From Cylindrotheca closterium (Eukaryota > Bacillariophyta > Bacillariophyceae > Bacillariales > Bacillariaceae), in the NCBI GenBank assembly GCA_933822405.4, contig CAKOGP040001728.1:1-22781 (forward strand): a DNA stretch of 22,781 nucleotides. Direction: 5' to 3'. The notes beneath the pieces were generated by a model that was not told where the DNA came from, did no database searches, and worked only from the letters and a program-made list of their open reading frames with translations. Made by a program: the position numbers and the translations under genes. Below are positions 1-10,243 of the stretch, piece after piece. Positions within the stretch are counted from its first letter, which is position 1. The number at the start of each line of letters is the position of its first letter.

Positions 1-857
1 TGCAAGATATCCCAAAGTACTGCATTCAACACAGAATTGTCGTAGAAGTCGAATCGAGTTCTGTAAACAAGGGATTTTCCAAGGGAAAATTGTCGAACTC
101 ACTTTTGTGATTGAATCATCAATTCAAACCAAACATTAATCAAATAGGAACAATTTCACTCAAAGTATACCTAGACACAGGAGAACTATTGTCGTGAAAG
201 TGTTGTACCGTCGATTACGAATTTAGATTGCAGAGAGTTTGTTCTGAGCGCTAAAGGCACTCACGATAGAGCACATTTTGCTTTATTCTAACATAACATT
301 TAACACACACTTTTGGTTGTTGAATGGTTTGTTCAAACTCAATTGAAGGTAGTAGTGTTGTTGTGGATTCAGCACTTGTTTGATCTCATTAGCTTTGTCG
401 CAGACCTCATGCATACAGTAGGTTGCAATGAGTTCTTGCGTCCCAATGACAGCAAATTCTGCTGATTGTTCTATTGCAATGTGTTGTTTTAGCGACAGAT
501 TATCGTTGCGCTCATGATCAATTGTAGTCATACTCTTTTCATTGCTTTGTTCATGATTGATAGTCTTATTGCTGTTGCTATCACTTTGGAGTTCCGCTTG
601 CATGGTCAGTACTTCCACCAGCAGCGTACTAGCATTTGATGCAAGTTCATTCTTGTTTGTAATTCAGTCTTGCTCCCTTGACACATTTCAATCATTCAAA
701 TGTTCTCCTGTCTTCTTTGCTAGAGTTGGCTTGTCGGACTTGCTGTTGTAGATGCGGTTGGATGTACTTGATATTCTGCCGTGAGATTTGATTTCATCAT
801 GACAGTATCATTCTGGAAAAGGTTGTTTTCTGGACATATTATATTTGCAACCTCTAA
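1..857. other. Gene-poor stretch; one weak reading frame
   Basis: No recognisable gene. The longest frame is on the minus strand, with an ATG near 603 and an end at 283. It encodes about 106 residues rich in Asn, Ser and His that I cannot assign. Between 619 and 857 the minus strand carries stops in every frame. Because a DDE transposase relic lies immediately upstream on the same strand (858-1614), this stretch may be the eroded 3' part of that element, but I see no transposase motif in it. A small inverted repeat (ATTTTCC / GGAAAAT) lies near 73-89. Confidence 0.3.
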
Positions 858-1614
858 TCAACATGCGATGTTGGTGTCTGTACCGTAGACATTGTCTTTC
901 ATCATCATGTTGTGATCACTGAATTGATGGAATGGTCTCTCGTTCTGAGTCTTGTCCTGATTATTGTTCAAACAGCATGATTTGCCTGAACACTCAGCAT
1001 TGGCCTTGACACATTCGCCTGCGTCCAATTTTGACTTCAGCTCCTCTCGCAAAATCTCTATATCTGACTTGCCACCCTTGTGCCAACCGCTCCAATGGAC
1101 AATGTAGCCGTTGTTAATCAAGCTAGCAACATCACACTACTTGAGGCCTGCTTTGTAGCATTTGACATCCCACATTTATCAAAGCGCCCAAATGTAGTAG
1201 CATCATAGACAATGGAAGTCATTGTGACCAACCTGTTTCATCCAATCAGTCGGAGATCCATCCCAATCACCTGGTGGTGTAGGTCATGCACAAGAGGAAT
1301 GAAAATCCAAGCCCATTTAAGAAATGTATTTGCGCTGCATCACTATTGCTAGCATACTTCTTGAATAGCACATCAGCATATAGAAGATGACATGGGGCGC
1401 CACCCTCAGGAATATTGTTTTTGTCTGCCAGTCTGTTCCAAATGTTACTAGCACTAAAGCATGCCCACATACTTGCTTGTGATTGGTCGGTATACATCCA
1501 ATTCTTCTTTTGGTCTAGCTTGCGTAACGTGACAATGGCAATGATTTTGAACTGGGCGGGACTAAATGTTGGCACCAGCACAACATGATGGTCTTGTCGC
1601 AAACTTCCATTCAT
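858..1614 (-). pseudogene. Decayed DDE (Harbinger/PIF-like) transposase relic
   Basis: Two separate minus-strand blocks look like parts of one DDE_Tnp_4-type transposase. The block at 1267-1614 (115 residues) resembles the region before the nuclease core. The block at 858-1121 resembles the core around the second catalytic aspartate, with a GYIVHWSG strand followed by SDIEILREELKSKLDAGE. Between them all frames contain stops, although a KAGLK-like piece of the core can be read at about 1140-1160. The expected first catalytic Asp region is not visible. Where this family usually has a V-x-A-D-x-G-Y sequence, the relic reads V-K-A-N-A-E-C, so the second catalytic Asp appears to be Asn (about 999-1001). 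The copy should therefore be inactive. The family assignment comes from recalled family patterns, not a search. It could also be another DDE superfamily member. Confidence 0.5.
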
Positions 1615-1621
1615 TCACATT

Positions 1622-2598
1622 CTCCAATCATCTTTTAACCCATCGGGGGTCAGTCATCCCTGTTCAGGGATGACTCCCCAAAATTTGACACAAATCACAT
1701 CTGTTAAATAGCTTAATGATGGAATTATAGAATACGATTTTACACACCAAATACTTTTATATAGTGGAAGTTTGCTTCAAAAATTTGGGTTCCAAGCTGA
1801 TGTAGATGTGTCATTTTCCTTTTTCGGCCGAAACAATCCTGTTTTGACAAAAAATTTGGTATTCATCAGATCGACACCACCACCACACCAAAGACCATTT
1901 CTTGAAGCCCCAAAGTTGCATAACTCACTTCCAATAACAAGCCAATGCATTCTACAACATGTAGAGTATGTGGAAGGGTTGGTTACGACCCCAGATCGCT
2001 CATTTTTTCATGCCAGGGCCAAAAATAGACACCAACTTGTCATTCAGACCGAATCGAATTCTAAAAAACTTACCACCATCAAAGCCATCTACACCTATTT
2101 CCGCCCTCTGTGATATTGATACAATCAACCTGTGAAGAAAGATTGATGGATTCAGTGAACTATGTGCGCTTACACTAGGTGTTTGACCAGAGATGATGTT
2201 GATGCAACTGCAGGACTTCAGTCCCTAGTCATATTAATAAGCAATTTATGAGCCTATTTGCGTAATGGAGGAAGTTTCAGATTTTGTCATTTCGAAACCA
2301 CCTCCAACATCTTTGACAATATCAACCCAATGGCTACCCCCGGAAGTCCCAAAGTTACAGAGACTACTGCCAATTACAAGCCAAGGAAGCTGACAACATA
2401 CTGTAAAAATTATTTTTTAAATCTAAACGGACAGATTTCGGGCGTGCGTTTGACGTTGTGGTGCGTCCCAGGTACCGGTATGTTATGTCGTATAAAGGAA
2501 AGTTATTGACCCCTTCGACCACTCAGGTAAAACAAACGAACAGAAAATGAAATGTTACCCATAGTACCATTTTGCGGACGCGATCGAAACTTTACTAG
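1622..2598. other. Intergenic stretch with hairpin and diverged repeat
   Basis: No supported gene. The stretch has a strong hairpin at 1645-1679, two related 44-nt segments at 1904-1947 and 2343-2386, and a TACCGGTA palindrome at 2473-2480, about 120 bp before the glycosyltransferase start. Plus-strand frames at 1772-2113 and 2258-2509 are open but have no recognisable domain, and the two repeat copies lie in different frames of them. I treat these as old non-coding or relic sequence. Confidence 0.4.
1645..1679. repeat. Near-perfect inverted repeat (hairpin)
   Basis: AGTCATCCCTG at 1652-1662 is followed after TT by its exact reverse complement CAGGGATGACT at 1665-1675. The stem continues with a run of G (1645-1649) opposite CCCC (1676-1679), leaving a TC bulge on one side. 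It lies about 30 bp upstream of the 5' end of the transposase relic, which suggests element ends, but no second copy was found on the other side of the relic. Confidence 0.6.
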
Positions 2599-4270
2599 AT
2601 GCCTTTACAAGGACTACTGGGAAGACGAAGAATCGGTGGGAAGCAGCGTCGATCGCCCATTCCAATTCAACATGTTATTATTGTCGGAAGTTTAATCATC
2701 GTCGCTCTTTATGCCGCTGGTTTATTGATGATTGTTGGAAAAGGTCACAGCGTGGCGCCTTCAAGCGAAAATCAAGCTGTTGTAGAAAAAACGAATGCAC
2801 CAATGCGAAGTAAGGTTGATGGAAGCGTCGATGCTGGATCAAATGGTAGATTTGGGAAGGACGCAAATCCAGCCACTCAACCAGTTCAAATGTTATCATC
2901 TACAACTGATGCGGAGACCATAGGGTGGGCAGTTACCATTACAGGTTGCGGCTCGGATCCCATAACAGAGGGCGCGGCTGTCCTGAAGCATGCAGTCCAT
3001 TTAACATCTATACACGGGAATGGTCGCTATAATTACAAGATGTACGCAATATATCACCCCGATGGAGAAGCCTGTGCACTCACTTTAAAGGATCTTGGAT
3101 ATGAGTTGATCCAACGAGAAACACCAGTTGCTGTCAAGGATATTGAGGGGAAATTCTTAAGAGAAAAAATTGTAAGTCATCAAATCTTTTTCAAATCATA
3201 AATAGTTGCTGTCCTAGCCACCTTTGGCCTCTCACCGTCCAGTTTTTATCCATTCGCCTTTTACGACAAAGGAATCGAACGGGTGCTGTGGTGAGAAGGA
3301 ACTAGTAAAGCTTGAAGCGTACACTCTGACAGAACACCCAGTGGTTGTACACTTGGATCTAGATGTAGTTGTTCTGAAACCGATGGATGCACTATTTGAT
3401 ATGATGATGGCAAAGTCACCAGATGACTGGGACACGATCAATGTGCCAATAATGTGGCCGGAAAAAAGTCTTCCAGAGAAAGTCAATGCATTTTTCACGC
3501 GGGACTGTACGTAGACCAACGAAACAATGCTGTCAGTTGTGGCGGATACTCAATTTTCGCTTTCATTCCTTGCACAACAGACAATATGGTCGGCCCGGGT
3601 CGAACCTATAAGCCTGTCCAAGGGGGTTTCCTCGTGCTTCGTCCAGATATGAAAGTGTACGAGGAATTTGTTCGCATAATCAAGAAAGGAATTGACAAGG
3701 AGGGAACGGGATGGGGAGGAATAGTAGGTCCTTTCTATGGCTTTATGACGTTTCAAGGTAAGAAGAGTTCGGCAAGATGTTATGAATTGACTCTATCAAA
3801 ACCTCACTCCCATTTGTGACTTTTAAGGTTTAATTCCATATTACTACGATGTTTTGCACGATAATGAAGCCATTGAACTCAGCCGATGTATTTACAACCA
3901 AATGGCAGACAATCCAAAAGACAAGAGGACAATAAACGATATCCCACAGGGAAGGTGCCGGACTAACCAAGAAGAGTGCGAAGACTGCAGAAACCGCCCA
4001 CTTGAAGACGTGGTCTCGGCGCACTTTACTCTTTGCCAGAAGCCGTGGTTATGTTTACCACAGGATTCAGATATCATTCAGCTGCGTCTGTGTCGAAAAC
4101 TGCACCATCAATGGTATAGAATACGGAGCGACTTAGAGCAATCCTGGGGTCGAGAGGCTTTCGGCAATGGGACATACCAAAAGGATCACTTCTTTGGTTT
4201 CTGCACCAAACACGGAAAGCTGGGATATTTGGATATCGAGAAGCCCTACGGCGCACCGATTCCGAAATGA
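2599..4270 (+). CDS. GT8/glycogenin-like glycosyltransferase, type II membrane protein
   Basis: Probable Golgi nucleotide-sugar glycosyltransferase. I place four exons at 2599-3171, 3272-3506, 3581-3757 and 3828-4270, giving 475 residues. All three introns (100, 74 and 70 nt) are GT-AG and keep frame. Residues 22-47 form one hydrophobic segment after a basic N-terminus, which fits a type II Golgi anchor. The DxD metal/nucleotide-sugar motif is D220-L-D222 in HLDLDVVVLKP. The second junction restores FFTRDYNMVGPGR, and a glycosyltransferase-like VQGGFLVLRP follows. The C-terminal third is cysteine-rich (RCRTNQEECEDC; AHFTLCQKPWLC), a pattern I associate with diatom members of this family. Donor, acceptor and product are unknown. 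A TACCGGTA element lies 120 bp upstream. The next gene follows in the same direction after 255 bp. Confidence 0.85.
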
Positions 4271-4348
4271 TACATGCGAAGCAAGGAGTTTGATACTACT
4301 GATTTTTTTAAAAACTTTCGAAGAATACAATACTCGTACTGTACCAGT

Positions 4349-4422
4349 AGTACTTCTGTCGATTTTTTAAATGAAGTATTGGAGGAGTACTTCTATCGAT
4401 TTCTTTTATGAAGTATTGGAGG
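4349..4422. repeat. 37-bp tandem duplication
   Basis: Two adjacent 37-nt units, 4349-4385 and 4386-4422, start AGTACTTCT and end ATGAAGTATTGGAGG. They differ at four positions (about 89% identity). The pair lies between the glycosyltransferase stop and the co-chaperone start, overlapping a GTACTGTACCAGTAGTAC run at 4336-4353. It is therefore in the probable promoter or 5' UTR of the downstream gene. Confidence 0.85.
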
Positions 4423-4525
4423 AGACTGACGATAGACAGACACGTTCCTTTTCAAAATACTCATCAGATCAAACTGTACCTAGACTGACGCAACCTGTCG
4501 CAGTAATTGAAGATTGGATTGAAGG

Positions 4526-6242
4526 ATGGCTGAATCATCTGTTAGAACTGAAGATATCGAGGGCATGCAAGTAGAATTAGGGGAGGACCTTTCTATGAAT
4601 GAAGAAAAGAAAGTAGAGTCAGAAGCATCTTCGGATGAAAACTCCGCTAGCGTCTCGTCCACAGAATCTGACAATTCTGACACTTATGACATGGATACTT
4701 CCGAGGCAAAAAAGGATCCTGAATTGCTCCTAATCAAAGCTACGAGACTAAAGGAAGAAGGTAATACTTATTTCAAAGCTCAAGACTACGAAAAAGCCTT
4801 GAGGTAAGTTAATAAGCTTCGGAACATGACTGGTCCTGTTTCGAAATTAATGCTATCCCTTCATTCCGACATTCTAGGTCCTATCGCCGCGGAACAAGTA
4901 CACTCAAACCACTGAACAAAGCCAACACGGGAGATCCTCAGGTTAAATCACTTCTTGTTTCGTTACAATCAAACCTTAGCATGATGTATTTCAAATTGAA
5001 TAAGTACAAGGAGAGTGCCGTGGTTGCTTCGAGTGTCCTAAAGATTGAAAATAATAATGTCAAGGCCTTTTACAGACGAGCCGTAGGTGAGTAAATGGGA
5101 TGAAAACGTTGAGATTGAGATTTACGCGCTGAAGCCTCTTCTATTACCACCCATTATTTTGTGAAGCCAATCGGAAACTTGGTGAATACAAAAAGGCTCG
5201 AGATGACTTGCGCGAAGCACTGAAATATGATTCCAAGAATAGTGCTGTCCGTAAAGAACTTGCATCCATCAAGCATTCAATAGCAAAAGAAAATGGAAAG
5301 GCAAGGCAGAGTATGCAGAAGGCTTTTTCTAATGGCGGTCTACTTTATGACGACAAGGAGGAGGAGAAGCGACTGAAAAAGGAAGCAGAGATAGAATCCA
5401 AGAGAAAAGCTGAGGAATTGAAAGCGAAGAGACGAAAGGACTGGGAGGACGAATGTGTCCGTCGAATGGCACGTGGGGAATCAGCTTGTAGTTTCGACGA
5501 GTATGAGCAAGAATCGAAGAAACAGGAGGAAGAAAAAGAGGAGGAAGAGAGGAAAAGGATGGAAGCTGAGAAGGAAAGACGGAGGAAGCTACGCGAACTG
5601 ACAAAGGCTGATGACAGTGACTCTGATGAAGAGCTCACAGACAAGGAACTTCAGGCTCTGCGGGGATACAAGACACTGCGGGACGGTTCCGTTACTTCAT
5701 ATTTTACCCGTGAGCAAACAAAAGAAGAGAAGATGCTGGCGGCCCAGCGCAATGCCCCGAAGAAACTTGATTCGGGCTCACAGCAATCGGACATTGTAAG
5801 CTCAGGCTCCAAATGGAATACGGCCCAGACGTGGGAAGAACGGGACTGTGGTATTTGGTGTAGAGATCGTCTCACCCAAAGACTCAAGCAAACAAAAGTT
5901 GAATCAGCGGCTCTTTGTGGTTTTATCACGGAAGCGACTGATATGACTGGGGATGCTTCTGTTGCACTGGTCAGTGGAAAGAAACGCTACATTTTTGACT
6001 TCCACTGCAATGTGGACTACGAAATCCGCGACAGTGGTAGTGAGGAAGTAGTCGCGAGTGGATCGATGAAGTTGCCTGATATCTGTAGTACTCATCATGA
6101 AGAACTGGAGGTAATAATTGATGGATGGAAAAATGGCCCCAAAGACAACATCAATGCAGCCGCAGAGTGCAGAGACAGTTTGGTGTCTGAAATCCGGGAG
6201 AGCGTGACGCTTTGGGTGAAAGATTTTAATGAAGCCTACTAG
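4526..6242 (+). CDS. TPR co-chaperone with C-terminal Aha1_N-like domain
   Basis: Probable Hsp90/Hsp70 co-chaperone of the cytosol. Exons are 4526-4803, 4878-5086 and 5167-6242, with introns of 74 and 80 nt, giving 520 residues. The order is: an acidic, Ser-rich N-terminus (1-65); TPR repeats (about 68-195); a long charged coiled coil (about 226-310); a linker; and a domain at about 377-518. The TPR block has the full carboxylate clamp that binds EEVD tails of Hsp90/Hsp70: K76 and N80 (LKEEGN), N125 (SNLS), K155 and R159 (KAFYRR). The C-terminal domain starts SKWNTAQTWEERDC, matching the N-terminal domain of the Hsp90 ATPase activator Aha1 (WHWxERDC start, a KKRYIFDF strand, a closing helix). 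The fusion predicts chaperone docking plus ATPase stimulation in one chain. Its stop is 65 bp from the stop of the convergent oxidoreductase gene. Confidence 0.88.
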
Positions 6243-6307
6243 TATTCACTCTACAGTAAAAGTATTGCAGTTATTGTAACAATGGCTTTCCAGTCTACAT
6301 TTTCGGG

Positions 6308-9227
6308 CTAGCTAAAAGCCGAAATTTCGGACTGGGGCATATCGTATGGCACTGCGGTATCTTCATTATCATCCACATCAGGTTCTTCGAGGAAATTGAT
6401 GATATCTGAAGTGATGTTCTTCTGCAGGAATAGATAGTCGATTGCACTGTATCCCATGACGGCATTTGCTGTTAGCCAACCAGCTACAATCGAAGCACTG
6501 AATGATTCGCCGACAGTCAAATCAGAACCACCAGCAAAAAGACCAGGATATTGCGACTGTGGACGCACTCCCTTCGCAACATAACGCTCTGGATTATGAC
6601 TCAGCCCACGGTATATTGGACCAATTAACTGTGAGCAGACAATTTTTCCTGTATCGATGTGAAGCGAGATTTAAGCAAAAGCGAGCAGAAATGATTCGGC
6701 AGGAACGATACAGGACAATACCTTCTAGCTGGGGAAACACATTCAATAGATCACATTTGATTCGGTCGATCAAAACTTGATACTTGTCAGTAGTGTTTCC
6801 TTGGTCTTTTTGAGAACTGTAGAGCCTCGGTTTCGTCTCAAACAAAGATACAAAGTCATCATCTGCTTCGACTGTGACCACACAGGTTGTGATACTGCCA
6901 TGTCTAGACTCGAAAGATGGATCCTTTGCAGAAGGAAACGAAACCTTCATCCAGGAAGCCCCTGTTTCGAACCTCACATGGGACTTATTTTTAAGCTCCT
7001 TAGCCTTTTTGTTGTCATTTTCCTTTGCTGCTTCAGGAGCATCATTCGATTCTTGATTTATGTGCTCTGAAATGACGTTGTCCATCCGGCGACCACCTGT
7101 AGATCCCATGTGTTTCATTTCATTTTTCACAGGATCCAATTCATCTTGAGCTAGCCCAGCGCCCGGAACCCTACAGAAATCAATTCCTGTCACCTCGAGA
7201 TCCGTTGCAGAACCTCGAAGCCCAAACAGCAGCTTGAAGACGGGACGACTTTCGCTAAGTGCAGGCAATCCACGAGGCACTTTGTATTTGGTACGGATAT
7301 CGTCAGGCATGAGGCGGATGAAAGTTGTAATGAAACCATGCATCGAAATAACTGCAGGAGAATAATCCTGATTTCTCCAGCTCTTCATGTCGAACTTTAG
7401 TTCGGTGCCATCAGATAATTTCACCCCCAAACATCGCGGTGCTGACATTTTCTTTTCATCCCTTTGGTTCGGAGCAAGTGCATCAAAATGTTCGAAAATC
7501 AGCTCTGTTACAGGAACATTTGTGAGAACGCAGCCACCACTCTGCTCCACAACAGTCGATAGTGCATGGCAAAGCGCTCTTGGGCCACCTACAGGGTAGT
7601 GCATTCCTTCACCACTCAATGCTGCTGAGACATTGGTTACATGGGGAGCCATGCTTGTCTTTGTGGGCTTGATATCTTCCCCATTCATTCCAATTGCCGC
7701 CATCAAAGATCGAGCATGGGGATTGGATGGGAACCCTTTGTCCAGAAACCCTGAGGCATATCGAGAGGCTACGCTGTGGTAAATGCCATCGTTTCTCATC
7801 TCATTCACACTATCCTCGATGATTTTTGATAGGTAGTAGTTCGCTGCACTAGAATTTATGGACTCACATGTGGCAGAATAGAGCCCAGTTGCAGAGTTCC
7901 CGATTGATCCACTTGCGTCAGGCCAACCATCTCCTAAAGATGCTGCCGCGTCTTCCATAAGGCTTGAGACACCGCGACCACGTAGAACGAAAGGGCAAGG
8001 AGTATCATCGCCTCCCATACTTGGAACCGACAGTATCTGAAAAGCGTAGCCATCAGCCTCTGAGCCAATTTTTGCAAATCGAACTCCACCTTGAAAATCT
8101 GTAGAGTTGCTAAGGGCTGGCGCCAGTAATTCCTGCTGACCACTTATCTTGGAAACGTTGGAAGAGCAAACATCAAAAGGGACATTGTGGAATTTCTTTG
8201 CCTCCCCTGAATTACAATCTTCGATTGTGTAGCAACCACTAGCATCTGATCTCGCCGTCATCACCAATACCTTTCTGCCAGCTCGAGAGAGCAAGGAAGC
8301 AGTATACAAGACATCTGGGCCCGAACCTAGTATCATCGTATCGTATTTCATCATATTAATTCTTTCTTTGGGTACATGTTTTTTACCCACAGGTCTCGAT
8401 AGGAAGTCGGTCTTGGTCTTCCGACTCGATGCTTCGTCCCGATTACTCCGAAAGTATGGCCTGGCAGTAGGAATGTGTGTTTCCATTGGCTTTACAGCTC
8501 TCTTTTTACGCCCCTCAAGTAATGTATGACCTCCAGCGACAAGAATGACTAAGGCCCATGGTTGCAAACCCACGAGGAAAAATAGCGCTGAAAGAGTCAA
8601 TATTTCCCACTTCATATCTCCACGCTTCATCATGAACAAAATGATCACAGCTGTACTTTTAGGAATTGGAGGCTTTCCTTGTCGTATCGGGCTAAAATAG
8701 CCATTGGCATACTTCACTTGCACAGAACGTACAAACTTATCCACCTCGGGATGCTGCTTCAAGAAAGGGCGAAAGATTCCGTATTTTTGGTCCATTAACC
8801 GCTCGAAGCGTGATGCTCTGGCATGAACTCTCCATCCACCTTTTTTTGACTGAAAATGGTCTGAGGTTTCCGAAAGGACTTGACGCAATTCCTTCACGTA
8901 ATATTCAGAACGGTATAACGGTGCGATTGGCGGTTCTGGGGCTTCGATACCTCGAATCTTCCCATCGGCATCAACAACTGTTTGCTTTTCCTTCATGGCC
9001 TTCATGTCACGTATAATATCGTCATATTCAAGCAGATTTGCAGCGTAGTCTCCTAACGCCTGTGCCGCAAGTTCCGTCAATACAGGTGTGAAATAAGTTG
9101 ATATAATATCGGGTGAAACCTGCCCAACCACACTGGCAGCAGCAGCATGCTTCGGCTTCGTTTTGGAATCAGCTCGAGGAGGCTTCGTTTCCTCTCGGCT
9201 TGGTCTTTCAACTTTACCCATACGCAT
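6308..9227 (-). CDS. FAD-dependent oxidoreductase, carotenoid isomerase/PYROXD2-like
   Basis: Two exons, 9227-6722 and 6648-6308, are joined across a 73-nt GT-AG intron, giving 948 residues. A flavin amine-oxidase/phytoene-desaturase-like fold starts at about residue 294 (YDTMILGSGPDVLYTASLLSRAG) and ends with the FAD-closing stretch PGLFAGGSDLTVGESFSASIVAGW. The splice is needed to reach that C-terminal motif and leaves a continuous reading frame. Residues 1-290 are an unrecognised extension, with hydrophobic segments at about 191-200 and 205-235 that could anchor it in a membrane. The dinucleotide motif reads G301-S-G-P-D-V306, so the third glycine of GxGxxG is Val. Substrate unknown: carotenoid isomerase, retinol saturase-like and PYROXD2-like enzymes share this fold. 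A start at the second Met (residue 3) is equally possible. A TACCGGTACTGTAG element lies about 105 bp upstream. Confidence 0.75.
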
Positions 9228-9330
9228 TTTGGACTTCGATATGCGTTCTTTCTAAGATCCGAAGGCTGATGATATTCAAGAGATGATTGGCTATGAATAT
9301 GGAGCAAAGGGGAGCGAGAGGCACTAGAGG

Positions 9331-9344
9331 TACCGGTACTGTAG
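9331..9344. promoter_or_regulatory. TACCGGTACTGTAG element upstream of oxidoreductase
   Basis: A palindromic TACCGGTA merges with TACTGTAG about 105 bp upstream of the minus-strand oxidoreductase start. A related ACAGTACAGTACA run lies at 9421-9433. Similar elements recur in most intergenic regions of the window. A regulatory role is inferred from position only. Confidence 0.35.
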
Positions 9345-9520
9345 ATAGGTGATGGATTCTATTGAAAGAAAAATGATCTTGGGAAGCTTCCAGGTGGAAG
9401 GGAAATGGTATTAATATTTTACAGTACAGTACAAAGTTTCAGAAAACGTCTGACCGTGAGTCAAGATTTTTTTTTAAACGCCGACAATAGAAATAGATCA
9501 TTTAAAGATCCTTTTGTATC

Positions 9521-10243
9521 CTACAGTAAACTACGAATATTTGAGAAGAACCTCTTCAGTACTCCGTGCCGAGGTTCTCGTTTCATTGAGTTCGACGATC
9601 GCTGTCGTCTAGCACGGAAAAATGATCTAAGCATTGCAGCACTTTCTTCAGAATACACGTCTGGAACTACTTCTTCTATTGTGTGATAAGGATGGTCTAC
9701 CTCCAGGAGTTGCATGTGTGTCTTTATTGCGCCTAGTCGGAGATCTGGAGCGCCATAGACGATAGACGAAACTCGGAAAGCTTGCGCCGCTGCCAAGCAC
9801 ATGGGACATGGCTCCAAGGTAGTATACAGAGTTGTATTTGTAAGACGCCAGTTTCTTGCCTTCGATGCCGCCTTTCGCAAAGCGAGTAACTCTGCATGCG
9901 CAGAGGCATCGAATTCAGTTTCAACGTTATTGTGTGCCTTCGAAACGACTTTGAATTCCCCGTCTTCAGACCTTCCAACCACGACAGCACCGATCGGAAC
10001 TTCACCTTTCTCCCAGGCTTTTTTTGCTTGCTTCAAGGCCAGCTCCATAAATCGAGGGTGATGCGATGTTGCATTCTTAGGTCCTTCTATGACCATTGCC
10101 ACAGTTTTCCCGAAAGGCGTCCAGCCGTACAGCGGCTTCGTTAGAAAAAGAAGATGGAACACTAACCAAACAACAAACACTCTACTTGGAGGCAAAGGAC
10201 GAAGTTGCCTGAGGTCTGAGAGAAACGAGTTGACAAACGGCAT
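9521..10243 (-). CDS. tadA: tRNA-specific adenosine deaminase (TadA type), probably plastid
   Basis: Deaminates A34 to inosine in the tRNA anticodon. Plastid TadA enzymes act on tRNA-Arg(ACG). It is one exon of 240 residues. The catalytic set is complete: H116-A-E118 (DASAHAELLALRKA) and P145-C-P-M-C149, then FRVSSIVYGAPDLRLGA, which is more like bacterial/plastid TadA than the eukaryotic ADAT2/3 pair. The deaminase domain starts at about residue 60. The first 45 residues are unlike cytosolic TadA: a basic stretch, a hydrophobic core (VFVVWLVFHLLFL) and then YG-WTPFGK. This resembles a diatom bipartite plastid presequence with an aromatic at the predicted signal cleavage site. A basic C-terminal tail (about 209-240) extends past the usual end. 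It is divergent from the plastid triose-phosphate translocator, with 395 bp between starts. Confidence 0.85.
   Translation of the reverse strand: MPFVNSFLSDLRQLRPLPPSRVFVVWLVFHLLFLTKPLYGWTPFGKTVAMVIEGPKNATSHHPRFMELALKQAKKAWEKGEVPIGAVVVGRSEDGEFKVVSKAHNNVETEFDASAHAELLALRKAASKARNWRLTNTTLYTTLEPCPMCLAAAQAFRVSSIVYGAPDLRLGAIKTHMQLLEVDHPYHTIEEVVPDVYSEESAAMLRSFFRARRQRSSNSMKREPRHGVLKRFFSNIRSLL

Noticed and set aside
5345..5644. Minus-strand Ser-rich frames in the co-chaperone
   Set aside because: Antisense to the Glu/Lys/Arg coiled coil; no domain or start context.
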